From the NCBI RefSeq assembly GCF_012933545.1, contig NZ_JAADJU010000002.1, forward strand, positions 310,001-374,000: a stretch of DNA of 64,000 nt, given 5' to 3'. The stretch is from Rouxiella aceris (GTDB taxonomy: Bacteria; Pseudomonadota; Gammaproteobacteria; Enterobacterales; Enterobacteriaceae). Positions within the stretch are counted from its first letter, which is position 1; every line of letters starts with the position of its first letter. Under the pieces are notes generated by a model, which was not told where the DNA came from, did no database searches, and was given only the letters and a program-made list of their open reading frames with translations. Made by a program: the position numbers and the translations under genes. Shown piece after piece: positions 1 through 7,938 of the stretch.

Positions 1-776
1 AAATGCTGGAGAATTTACTTAATGGACCGCTATTTGAAAGGCGACATCGCGGGGTGCAATTAACGGTTTCCGGTAATGCCCTTTACCAGATTGTCCGCAC
101 CAGTCTGATGGATATCAGCGAGCAGATTGAACGCACTCGCTACCAGCGAAGTACCTTGCGCATTGACACCGATATGGGCTTTGCCAGCTACTGGTTAATG
201 CCGCGAATGAACGCGCTACAGGCACTGATCCCCGGCGTGGAGGTGCAGGTTTCCACCTCACCGAACGACTACAATTTTCGCGATAACAATGCCCATCTGG
301 CCATTTACTTTGGCAGTGGCAACTGGCCGGGAACTCATGCGCAGAAGCTCTTTCCCGAAGATGTTATTCCCGTTTGCAATTATGATGTTATGCAAAAAAT
401 TGGCAGCGACCCGGCAGCAGAAACGTTACTCAATTACCCTTTATTAAAACTGCCAGAAACCCGCCCACAGCGCTGGTTAACCTGGGAGGACTGGTTCCAT
501 GCGCAGGGTGTGGCGCTCCCGGCGCAGGCCGGTTCACGCACCTTTAATGCCTACTCGCTGGTGATCCAGGCAGCGCTCGAAGGGCAGGGTATCGCCCTTG
601 GCTGGCGGCCGCTGATTTCCGCTCTGCTGGCCAGCCAACAGTTGTTTGTTTGCGGGGCGCAGGTGCGCACCGAACGGGGGTATTATTTGATCTCTGCAGG
701 CAATAAACCGGCGTCCGCGCAGCAGGAAAAAGTCACCCGCTGGCTATTGGATGAAGCTTGGAATTTTCATCATTAA
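1..776 (+). CDS. LysR-family regulator, 5' end missing
   Basis: The reading frame is open at the window edge and encodes the end of the LysR helix-turn-helix (LFERRHRGVQLT) followed by a full co-inducer-binding domain to residue ~257. About 45 N-terminal residues lie outside the window. The C-terminal stretch around AALEGQGIALGWRPLI resembles regulators of choline-sulfate use, which fits the following quaternary-amine type ABC genes and the sulfatase-maturing enzyme on the same strand. Specific ligand is inferred from context only; it could be another GcvA-like LysR protein. It is followed by a 126-bp AT-rich gap before the ABC ATPase. Confidence 0.85.
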   Translation, partial: MLENLLNGPLFERRHRGVQLTVSGNALYQIVRTSLMDISEQIERTRYQRSTLRIDTDMGFASYWLMPRMNALQALIPGVEVQVSTSPNDYNFRDNNAHLAIYFGSGNWPGTHAQKLFPEDVIPVCNYDVMQKIGSDPAAETLLNYPLLKLPETRPQRWLTWEDWFHAQGVALPAQAGSRTFNAYSLVIQAALEGQGIALGWRPLISALLASQQLFVCGAQVRTERGYYLISAGNKPASAQQEKVTRWLLDEAWNFHH

Positions 777-902
777 ACGGCGCTATTGCCGAATGATGAA
801 TAAGCTAATGCGAAATTTATCTATCGATTTTTTTAAAAGACGTAACCTGTTTTTGATATTTAGGTTAGCGTGTAAGGGTTTTCTAAAATATATGATGCCA
901 CT

Positions 903-1742
903 ATGCCGCAACCCATAATTGAATTACGCCATGTTTTTAAAAATTATTCCGCAGGTGCTAAAAGGAAACTATTTTCCCGTGCATCAGTCGCCGAACCGGT
1001 CAATGCTTTAAGTGATATTAATTTACAGATCAATCCCGGTGAAATTTTTGTTATTGTCGGACTCTCTGGATCGGGAAAATCAACGTTGTTACGCACGCTG
1101 AATTTTCTTATTCAGCCCACTGCGGGGGAAGTGCTGTTTCAGGGACAGGCACTGAACAGCCTGCGGGCCAGCGAGATGATCGCCCTGCGGCGCAAACAGA
1201 TCGCCATGGTCTTTCAGTCCTTTGCCTTGTTTGCCGAGCGTACGGTATTGGATAACGTCGCTTTTGGCCTGGAGGTGGCGGGGATAAGTCGCGAGCTGCG
1301 GCACACGCGGGCAAAAACCATGCTCGAGCAGGTAGGGCTTGGACAGGTCTGTGACCAGTATCCGCATCAGCTTTCCGGCGGTATGCAGCAACGCGTCGGG
1401 CTGGCCAGAGCGTTACTGATTGATCCGGCGGTATTGCTGATGGACGAAGCCTTTTCGGCGCTGGATCCTATTATTCGCCGCGAGATGCAGTCACTGCTGC
1501 TCAGTTTACAGCAGGCGCAGCAACGCACTGTGGTGTTTGTCACCCACGATATGGAAGAGGCGTTACGGCTGGGTACGCGCATTGCCATTATGCAGGAAGG
1601 CAAGCTGGTGCAGGTTGGCACTCCGGAAAATATTATTAATGCCCCTGCTTCTCCCTATGTGCGGCACTTTTTCTCTGGCGTGGATACCTCGCGCTGGCAG
1701 TTGGCCGAATCTTACGCCGATGTCTGGCAGTCACCTGAGTAG
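903..1742 (+). CDS. ABC transporter ATPase, ProV/ChoV type
   Basis: This cytoplasmic ATPase would energise uptake of a quaternary amine such as choline, betaine or choline-O-sulfate. A Walker A motif (GLSGSGKST) lies near residues 53-61, a Q-loop (VFQSFALF) near 103, the signature LSGGMQQR near 157 and Walker B (VLLMDEAFSALDP) near 177. ProV-like features are the MDEAFSALDP and THDMEEALRLG strings. At 279 residues it is much shorter than E. coli ProV (about 400) and lacks the C-terminal CBS pair, as in choline-type ATPases. The permease gene starts 8 bp after its stop, so the two are co-transcribed. The substrate is inferred. Confidence 0.88.
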   Translation: MPQPIIELRHVFKNYSAGAKRKLFSRASVAEPVNALSDINLQINPGEIFVIVGLSGSGKSTLLRTLNFLIQPTAGEVLFQGQALNSLRASEMIALRRKQIAMVFQSFALFAERTVLDNVAFGLEVAGISRELRHTRAKTMLEQVGLGQVCDQYPHQLSGGMQQRVGLARALLIDPAVLLMDEAFSALDPIIRREMQSLLLSLQQAQQRTVVFVTHDMEEALRLGTRIAIMQEGKLVQVGTPENIINAPASPYVRHFFSGVDTSRWQLAESYADVWQSPE

Positions 1743-1750
1743 ATAAATCT

Positions 1751-2587
1751 ATGGCCTATCCTCTGGATTTTAGTCGGCAGATCGACAGCGGTATTCACGC
1801 CTTGCTGCTCAATGCCGGTGGTTTTTTTGACGGACTGTCGGCAGGTATTGACGGCTTTGCCGGTGGTCTGGAAATGTTGACCGGCTGGTTAACGCCCTGG
1901 GGACTGGTGTTCCTGGCGGTAGCCATTGGTCTGTGGCGTATCGGAAAGGGCTTCGCGCTTTTTGCGTTGCTGGCCACCCTTTATATTGTTTATAGCGGCT
2001 ATAGCGAACATGCCTCGATCACCCTGGCGCTGACCCTTTCCTCAACCTTTTTTAGCCTGTTGATTGGTATTCCCCTCGGCATTTGCAGCGCCCGACGTGC
2101 GGCGGTGGGCAGTCTGGTGCGCACTCTGATGGATTTTATGCAGACCATGCCAGCCTTTGTCTATCTGATCCCGGCTACTATTCTGTTTGGCCTTGGGCGA
2201 CCACCGGGGATCTTCGCCACTATCTTATTTTCTATGCCGCCGGTGGTGCGTCTGACCGACCTCGGTATCCGCCAGGTTGACGCCGCGCGTATTGAAGCCG
2301 GGCTGGCCTTTGGCTGTACGCCGTGGCAGCTGCTGTGGAAAGTCCAGCTTCCCGCCGCGCAGCCGGCAATTATGGCCGGGATCAATCAGACCATTATGAT
2401 GGCGATGTCGATGGTAATTATTGCCTCAATGGTCGGTGCCGGTGGTTTGGGCAACGATATCCTCAGCAGTATTCAGCAACTGGATATTGGTCTGGGTTTG
2501 CAAAGCGGTTTGGTGGTGGTGCTGATGGCGATGCTGCTCGATCGACTCTCTGCCAGCTTTGCCAGAAAACAGGGGGGCAGAGTATGA
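1751..2587 (+). CDS. ABC transporter permease, ProW/ChoW type
   Basis: An inner-membrane permease of 278 residues with about six to seven hydrophobic segments. The binding-protein-dependent transport signature lies around residues 178-210 (EAGLAFGCTPWQLLWKVQLP), the EAA loop that contacts the ATPase. The C-terminal stretch MVIIASMVGAGGLGNDI is typical of the ProW/OpuAB family. It partners the ATPase just upstream. The stop codon overlaps the start of the radical SAM gene by 4 bp (ATGA), which implies translational coupling. No periplasmic binding protein is encoded between or after these genes, so that subunit must lie upstream of the window or elsewhere. Confidence 0.88.
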   Translation: MAYPLDFSRQIDSGIHALLLNAGGFFDGLSAGIDGFAGGLEMLTGWLTPWGLVFLAVAIGLWRIGKGFALFALLATLYIVYSGYSEHASITLALTLSSTFFSLLIGIPLGICSARRAAVGSLVRTLMDFMQTMPAFVYLIPATILFGLGRPPGIFATILFSMPPVVRLTDLGIRQVDAARIEAGLAFGCTPWQLLWKVQLPAAQPAIMAGINQTIMMAMSMVIIASMVGAGGLGNDILSSIQQLDIGLGLQSGLVVVLMAMLLDRLSASFARKQGGRV

Positions 2588-3807
2588 GTCAGGCGTTTCA
2601 TCTGATGGCCAAACCTGCCAGTTACCACTGTAATCTGGTCTGCGATTACTGCTTTTATTTGCCCAAAGGGCAGACGGTGCTGCAACGGCAGGCCGATACC
2701 CGACAGATGTCGCAACCGTTGTTACAGCGATTTATCAAAGAGTATATCGCCAGCTCGCCGGGTAACGAGGTGGCCTTTACCTGGCAAGGTGGCGAACCCA
2801 CGCTGGCCGGGCTGGATTTCTACCGCCGGGTGGTGGCTTTGCAACAGCAGTACGCCAATGGCAAGCGCATCGTCAATAATCTGCAAACCAACGGCGTGCT
2901 GCTTAACGACGCCTGGGTGGCCTTTCTGGCCGAACATCATTTTCTGGTGGGGGTGTCGGTAGATGGGCCACAGCATTTGTACGATGCCATGCGAAAAACC
3001 GCTCACGGCGGCAGTGTGTTTCAGCGGGTGATTGACGGGGTGGCGCGTTTACGCCAGGCGGGCGTGGCCTTTAATCTGCTGGCGGTGGTCAATGAGCAAA
3101 CCGCCCGTTACCCGCTGGAGGTTTACCGCTTTCTGACCAGTGAACTGGGGGCCGAGTTTGTGCAGTTTATCCCCGCTGTTGAAGTGCTCCCCGAGCGACT
3201 GGCGGCGGCCGAGCGGTTTGGCGAAACAATCTGCCTTGAGCAGGGGCGCGTAACGCCCTGGTCGGTATCTGGCGAGGCCTACGGCAACTTTCTTATCACC
3301 ATTTTTGATCACTGGGTTCGCCACGATGTCGGACGGGTCTTTGTGCAAATTTTTGATAACACCCTGGCTGCGTGGGCCGGAAAGACTCCCGACCTTTGTG
3401 TTATGCGTGCTAACTGTGGTGCATCGCTGGTGATGGAACAAAACGGCGATATCTATAGCTGCGACCATTTTGTCTTACCGCAACATCGTCTGGGCAATAT
3501 TATGACCGACTCCCCGGCGCGACTGGCGGCCAGCAAGCAGCAGCGCCAGTTCGGCAACCAAAAAACGCCGAAATCTGCCCAGTGCCAACAATGCCAGTAT
3601 CGTTTTGCCTGCCAGGGCGGCTGCCCAAAACACCGCCTAATTCCCGAGGGCAAGCATCAGCGCAATTATCTGTGCAGCGGCTATCAGGCGTTTTTCAGTT
3701 ATGTGGATCCCTATATGACCTGGATGGCCAATCAGCTTGCCCAACACCAGCCCGCCGCCGGCATAATGAAAGCCGCACCATTTATTGCCGCCCAGGCTGG
3801 CAGTTAA
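2584..3807 (+). CDS. Anaerobic sulfatase-maturing radical SAM enzyme
   Basis: This 407-residue protein matches the anaerobic sulfatase maturase family (AslB/AtsB/anSME), which converts a Cys or Ser in a sulfatase active site to formylglycine. The radical SAM cluster motif CNLVCDYC places cysteines at residues 16, 20 and 23. The C-terminal SPASM-type region has the expected cysteines, including CGAS, CDHF and CQQCQYRFACQGGC near residues 338-345. The start at 2584 gives the conserved MAKPASYHCNL beginning and overlaps the permease stop by 4 bp. The partner sulfatase is not in the window. The link with an amine transporter points to a choline-sulfatase upstream; that part is inference. Confidence 0.9.
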   Translation: MSQAFHLMAKPASYHCNLVCDYCFYLPKGQTVLQRQADTRQMSQPLLQRFIKEYIASSPGNEVAFTWQGGEPTLAGLDFYRRVVALQQQYANGKRIVNNLQTNGVLLNDAWVAFLAEHHFLVGVSVDGPQHLYDAMRKTAHGGSVFQRVIDGVARLRQAGVAFNLLAVVNEQTARYPLEVYRFLTSELGAEFVQFIPAVEVLPERLAAAERFGETICLEQGRVTPWSVSGEAYGNFLITIFDHWVRHDVGRVFVQIFDNTLAAWAGKTPDLCVMRANCGASLVMEQNGDIYSCDHFVLPQHRLGNIMTDSPARLAASKQQRQFGNQKTPKSAQCQQCQYRFACQGGCPKHRLIPEGKHQRNYLCSGYQAFFSYVDPYMTWMANQLAQHQPAAGIMKAAPFIAAQAGS

Positions 3808-4024
3808 CCGAACCGCTTAGACCCTTTTTTCTTCTCATCCTGTAACCTATTGATATTCCACCCTGTAGCCAGGTATCGCAAAAAAAGGGTTAACCGCGCT
3901 AAAACAGGATCGGCTATTGTCTTATAAAGAGATAATGGCTTTTTCTAACGGTTTACTGCCATCATTTATTGTCTAACTTTTTGATAAAATTGTAAAAAAT
4001 AAAGATGGCCTGGCAGATTTTTCC
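3808..4024. other. Intergenic gap, no gene seen
   Basis: AT-rich sequence between the maturase stop and the convergent EexN-like gene. I see no open frame worth calling and no clean hairpin with a T-run. Transcripts from both sides must end here or read through. Confidence 0.5.
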
Positions 4025-4246
4025 TTAGCTTTTGGTAAACGTGCCACTGGCGAAGCTAGCGTCGATGGTGTTTCGGCAATCTTCGTTCCCGCGCGGATCA
4101 GTCGCTTTTTTGCATTCTTCAATTTTGGCCTGGCGTTCCTTGTCATGCGTCTTGAACCATTCAAAATTTTGCGAGGCAGCGTCGGCACCGCAGGTAGTGA
4201 GCAGTACTGTGGCCAGCAGGCCGAGCGGAAGTATTCCCGTTTTCAT
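4025..4246 (-). CDS. EexN/TrbK-like small lipoprotein
   Basis: The start at 4246 gives a 73-residue protein with a signal peptide and a lipobox ending LLTTC (Cys19), after an AAGGCG ribosome site. The mature part carries the EexN-type pattern FEWFKTHDKERQAKIEECKK followed by two further cysteines (ECKK...DCRN). EexN proteins are short lipoproteins linked to plasmid entry exclusion, and relatives occur widely on chromosomes with no known partner. It is divergent from the antitoxin gene at 4389. No conjugation genes are seen in the window, so a working exclusion role is not supported. A longer upstream start (4318) would remove the signal peptide position and is unlikely. Confidence 0.7.
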   Translation of the reverse strand: MKTGILPLGLLATVLLTTCGADAASQNFEWFKTHDKERQAKIEECKKATDPRGNEDCRNTIDASFASGTFTKS

Positions 4247-4388
4247 GAATCGCCTTAGCGATGATTGATTATCCAGGAGACTATGCGCAGATCGCCCGTC
4301 CTTGTCCTTATGCCCCACTCCGCGACAGCTTGAAAGGTTATTAGGATTATGAGAAGATTAAATAATCTAAATAACCGGGAGGGTAGTC

Positions 4389-5063
4389 ATGCGTACCTCA
4401 AATAATCCAGGGTTTTCCACGCTGGTTGGGACCCCGAAAGAAGTGCAGACCCACTTGGGAACATCACAGGCGGGTCGTGTTTTAGCCGTTTCCTTTGATC
4501 ATATTGACGATGCGGCCACCATTCAGATACTGGTCGATAATTTATCCAATATGGCTGCGGCGATGGCCGAGGTCTTTAAGGAACGCCAAGAGAAGCAATC
4601 ACTCGATCGCCTTGCCGATGTATTGTTACCTAGTTACCCGGTCGCGCCACATATCATGAAAGAAGCCGGTATGCAGACCCGTGCCCGCAAAGCGGTGCTA
4701 GACAGCGGCAACTGGCTGACGGCTCTGGAATTAGCAGAACTAGCTGATTTAAGCTTGACCAATCCCAGCGTCCAACCGAACAAATGGAAAAAAGCAGGGC
4801 AAATCTTTGCGATCCGCCACAGGGGAATCGATTATTTTCCTGACTATGGCCTGGATAAGAACACACACTATCGGCCCTTGAAGGTCATGGCTCAGATAAT
4901 TGAAATATTTTCAGGGCAGAAGGATGGTTGGGGCATGGCTTTCTGGTTCATGTCGGTTAACAGTTTTCTGGGGGGAAAGCGTCCACAGGATCTGCTGGCC
5001 GTTGAGCCTGAACGTGTTATTGCGGCAGCCAGGGACGAGGTAGAAGGGGTTTTACATGGTTAA
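4389..5063 (+). CDS. Xre/MbcA/ParS-type antitoxin
   Basis: This 224-residue protein is probably the antitoxin of the RES-domain gene that follows. Residues ~105-160 hold a helix-turn-helix-like segment (WLTALELAELADLSLTNPS then a conserved NKWKKAGQIFAI stretch). Residues ~175-220 fit the MbcA/ParS/Xre toxin-binding domain (FWFMSVNSFLGGKRPQDLL). A strong GGAGGG ribosome site lies six bases before the ATG. The gene overlaps the toxin by 8 bp, as is usual for these pairs. Antitoxins of this class normally bind the toxin and repress the shared promoter, so an operator is expected between 4247 and 4388; I could not define it. Confidence 0.82.
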   Translation: MRTSNNPGFSTLVGTPKEVQTHLGTSQAGRVLAVSFDHIDDAATIQILVDNLSNMAAAMAEVFKERQEKQSLDRLADVLLPSYPVAPHIMKEAGMQTRARKAVLDSGNWLTALELAELADLSLTNPSVQPNKWKKAGQIFAIRHRGIDYFPDYGLDKNTHYRPLKVMAQIIEIFSGQKDGWGMAFWFMSVNSFLGGKRPQDLLAVEPERVIAAARDEVEGVLHG

Positions 5064-5760
5064 ACCTCCCAGGTTAGCGGCGTCAACCTCAACCAAGCGC
5101 CTACCGAACCGCACCGCAGGAGTGACGCCACAACCGCAGGGTACACTGAACATCAGCTTAACCACGCTGGCCGCAGGTACGGTGCTGCATCGTATTCATG
5201 ACCAACAATATAACGCCGTGCAGTTCAATCCAAGCATGGGGGGAAATGCACGTTTTAGCCCGATACAGAATAGTAAAGGGGTGCCAATCCCGACGCTTTA
5301 TGCGGGGATTACCCAAAATTGTGCATTGATGGAAACAGCATTCCACGATGTGCCCTATGTGCCCGGATTCAAAACTGTCGATAAAGGCAAACTTATCCAG
5401 CTTGTGCATTCCATTGTCGAGACGACTTCAGACTTAACGTTGGTTGACCTGGCCAGCGTCCCACTGCGAAAACTGGGCATAACACGCAATGAACTGATTG
5501 ATACAGAGAAAGATCAGTACCCAGTGACACGGCTGTGGGCCAAAGAGATTTATAGCCAATGCCCGGAGGCACAGGGGCTTGTCTGGATTTCAAGACAAGA
5601 TGACTCGGCAAAGGCGATAGTGCTCTTTGGTGACAGGGTTAATACTGGGGTGCTGCAACAGAGTGGTGATTCTCTCAGTATCACGGAAGACTCTGCGACA
5701 TTTACCGCGGTGCTCGAATTGGCAGAACAGCTTGATGTTCTGATTGTGCCTGGCAAATAA
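5056..5760 (+). CDS. RES-domain toxin, NAD+-degrading family
   Basis: A 234-residue RES-domain protein. The conserved polar residues are visible: HRIHD near residue 47, ARFSP near 68, a YAG motif near 84, METAFHD near 93 and RLWA near 162. RES toxins of the MbcT/Res type degrade NAD+ (phosphorolysis or hydrolysis) and ADP-fold distantly to ADP-ribosyl transferases. The gene begins inside the end of the antitoxin frame with an AAGGGG ribosome site. It is longer than the common ~160-residue RES toxins because of an N-terminal ~40-residue Pro/Thr-rich extension. The frame is intact, so the pair may be active. Confidence 0.82.
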   Translation: MVKPPRLAASTSTKRLPNRTAGVTPQPQGTLNISLTTLAAGTVLHRIHDQQYNAVQFNPSMGGNARFSPIQNSKGVPIPTLYAGITQNCALMETAFHDVPYVPGFKTVDKGKLIQLVHSIVETTSDLTLVDLASVPLRKLGITRNELIDTEKDQYPVTRLWAKEIYSQCPEAQGLVWISRQDDSAKAIVLFGDRVNTGVLQQSGDSLSITEDSATFTAVLELAEQLDVLIVPGK

Positions 5761-5764
5761 CAGA

Positions 5765-5868
5765 ATGAAGATGTCTGACAACGAAAGTGGTCAGACATCT
5801 ACGGGTATTCCAGAGTCTTTAAAAGACTGGTTGCAAAATATGATTGAATTATCACCAACGGTGCAAAA
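5765..5868 (+). pseudogene. Possible gene start cut by the IS
   Basis: Five bases after the toxin stop a frame begins (MKMSDNESGQTSTGIPESLK) and runs into the left end of the IS after about 35 codons; beyond it the frame continues in IS sequence. It could be the 5' remnant of a third gene in the toxin operon. Against this, the same stretch contains an 11-bp perfect hairpin, so it may be only a terminator region. I do not recognise the protein. Confidence 0.25.
5769..5800 (+). terminator. 11-bp perfect hairpin after toxin gene
   Basis: AGATGTCTGAC at 5769-5779 pairs perfectly with GTCAGACATCT at 5790-5800 across a 10-base loop. No T-run follows. A second small palindrome (AGTCTTTAAAAGACT, 5814-5828) lies just downstream. 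It could end the toxin-antitoxin transcript or protect its 3' end. Confidence 0.4.
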
Positions 5869-5893
5869 GTGGGTCTTCCGCAACTTGGGTGGA
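5869..5893 (+). repeat. IS left inverted repeat
   Basis: 25 bases identical to the reverse complement of 7569-7593; the match stops at 5868 and 5894. Confidence 0.92.
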
Positions 5894-5898
5894 TCTGA

Positions 5899-7506
5899 TC
5901 ATGCAAGAGGACTCATTACTCGCCGTCTCAGCAACTCGAACCCGGCACGACCATACATTTGGCGTTTCAACATCTTCAGTCGGTTTACATGCCCCTCAAC
6001 AACTCCGTTACTCCACCTGGAACAGATAGCTTCAACTATTGCTGCTGCATCAGATTCCATTCCTGCAGCAACCCGTTGCAGATCAATAAGTCCGCTTTCG
6101 CTTACGTTGATGAACCACGGGTTTAACAGTGTTTTATTTTTCGTTTTCAGCATTCTGTAAAAGTCGAGTGCCAGCTGCTGTGCCATTTTCAGCTGAGGCT
6201 CTTTTTCGCACATCAACCCGATGAACCGTGATGCGTAGTTTTCTTCCCCTCTGATTATTCTCCAGGGCATCAACCAGCGGCTTACCCTTGAGGCTGAGGG
6301 AAGACGGATTGAAGCAATGATCGGATCTGTAACCCCCTTCCGCCATTTGGTAATGGCATCTCTGACCGTTGTTTCACTGCCAGTGAAGCCCATAGTCACC
6401 ATTTCCCGCCATATCTGGCTGGCATTATGGTTACCATTTTCCCGTTGTTGTTCCAACCAGACGCGCCATGAGTCAAGAAGGCTCGCCTTCGGTGGCCTAG
6501 TTGACATCTCAGGGAACGTAACCGACTGTATCCATCGGCGAACAGTCACCCGCGATAACCCGGTGATACGAGATATTTCCCTGATCCCTCACCCATTTTT
6601 ATGGAGTGAGCTCACTTCCACCCAACGTTCATGCCGCTTTTCACGTCTTTGCTGCTTGATCCGTTCCGGAAGGAGAAGTACTGGTGAGGTTGCTGATTGA
6701 ACTTCAGGATCATTCTTTTTGGGCGACAGTTCAGTGGCAACCAGCCGTATCAGCGGCATATGCCGGTACATCATCCGTTCCAATGCGTCACCAATATTCT
6801 TCAGGAGGTGCCAACGATCGGCGACCTGCCTGGCCTGCGGAGCACCATCACGTGCGGCCATCGCATAGATGCCACCGCGATCGCGTGAGACAACCTGTAT
6901 TTCCGGATATTTTCTGAACCAGGTCGCCAAAGCACGTTGTTCGCGTCCTGGAAGAAGTACCAGAGGGCGATGAGTATCAAGATTGACGATCAACGTGCCA
7001 TATCGATGACCACGATGCCATGCCCACTCATCGATCCCTACATGCGGGGTTACAGCTTGTACTGGTTCAGACGCCTGAACCACTCTGCGCAACAGAGTAT
7101 CAGCGCTGGTTTGGATACCGGTGGCTGTTGCGGCCCGCTTCCCGGCCTCGCCACCGGCGATTAACCCCAGTTGATGCTGTAAATTCTGCAGAGCCTCTGA
7201 GGATTGCTGCCTAGAACCAGCGAAAGGGACCAGAGATTCAGTGAAGATTTTACGCGAGCACGCCGGGTTACGGCAGTACCAATGGCGGACAGCAAAGGTT
7301 AGATAAAGCGTTTGTCCTGAGCACGGAAGATGCTGTATACGCCGCCGTCGGCAACTATGTACGGAACTACTGCGCTTCAGGCATTCAGGGCAATTGGCTG
7401 ATTTCCGGGTAGCCCGGAGATTGATACTCACCCCGAGTGGGCTAGTGATTTGTTGGACGACCTGCCATCCGCGCGGCAACTGTAACAGAGCCTGAAGTGA
7501 AGTCAT
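5899..7506 (-). pseudogene. ISL3 transposase with in-frame TGA
   Basis: The frame starts at 7506 and would give about 535 residues if read through a single TGA at 6589-6591. Both halves are in the same frame, so this is a nonsense change and not a frameshift. The first half has the zinc-finger region (CPEC, then CRNPACSRKI) and two catalytic aspartates (GIDEWAW and SRDRGG). The second half opens with a helix-turn-helix (REISRITGLSRVTVRRW) and contains the catalytic glutamate (NGVVEGHVNRLK). The TGA falls between HKNG and GIREIS, where TGG (Trp) is a plausible ancestor. The product is probably inactive unless suppressed. Confidence 0.85.
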
Positions 7507-7545
7507 TTGTTGTCCCTAACTTAAAACAACTTAGATCCTTGTTAA

Positions 7546-7797
7546 CTAATAAGTTTCATTTATTTTCTTCCACCCAAGTTGCGGAAGACCCACAAATACG
7601 ATTGCGGAAAAGTTATATCCCAGACTGACTGGGTCAAGATGAGCTCTGTAACCGCGAATTATTCCGCTCTCTTCAAGGCTCTTTACCCGGCGATGGCAGG
7701 GAGACAGGCTCAGACCAACCCTTTCGGCCAGCTCGGTAACGGAAAGTCGGCCATCAGCTTGTAGCTCAGCAAGGATCTTGCGGTCAATCCTGTCCAT
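7546..7797 (-). pseudogene. Lrp/AsnC regulator cut by the IS
   Basis: From the ATG at 7797 the frame encodes a normal Lrp/AsnC start: an HTH (RLSVTELAERVGLSLSPCHR) and the linker to the ligand domain, up to ...SAIVF. From 7593 on the codons belong to the IS end, and translation stops at 7546. About 68 native residues of a usual ~150-160 remain, so the ligand-binding domain is lost. The remaining 3' part is not found beyond the other IS end. It lies divergent from the LysE-type exporter at 7939 and was probably its regulator, so exporter control may be altered. Confidence 0.85.
7569..7593 (-). repeat. IS right inverted repeat
   Basis: Perfect partner of the left repeat. It interrupts the Lrp/AsnC-type gene in frame, so the first IS codons read VGLPQLGW as a false extension of the regulator. 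Confidence 0.92.
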
Positions 7798-7938
7798 TAG
7801 CAATTAACTCCCCTTTTTGTCGATTGTTACAGCAAATATTGGCAGCACATTCTAACTATATAAAGATATTCTTTCCACAAATGGCTTGAGGCGAAACTAC
7901 CATCAATGCCGATATTACTACGTGGAGATGTGAGCTCT

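Larger units (their letters stand above)
5869..7593 (-). mobile_element. ISL3-family insertion sequence, about 1.7 kb
   Basis: The element is bounded by a perfect 25-bp inverted repeat (5869-5893 and 7569-7593) beginning GTGGGTCTTCCGCAACTTGG. It holds one transposase frame on the minus strand that fills nearly all the space. ISL3 elements usually make 8-bp target duplications; the flanking 8-mers here (GTGCAAAA on the left, AAATACGA on the right, or the versions shifted by two bases) are not alike. Together with truncated unrelated genes on each side this points to a deletion or recombination after insertion. Confidence 0.9.

Noticed and set aside
2323-3807. A 494-codon reading of the maturase from 2323
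   Set aside because: The extra N-terminal part is antiphase to the permease gene; the family start at 2584 with ATGA overlap is clear.
5744-6160. A 138-codon plus-strand frame spanning the toxin end and the IS
   Set aside because: Most of it is antisense to the transposase; only the first part outside the IS is kept as a possible gene fragment.
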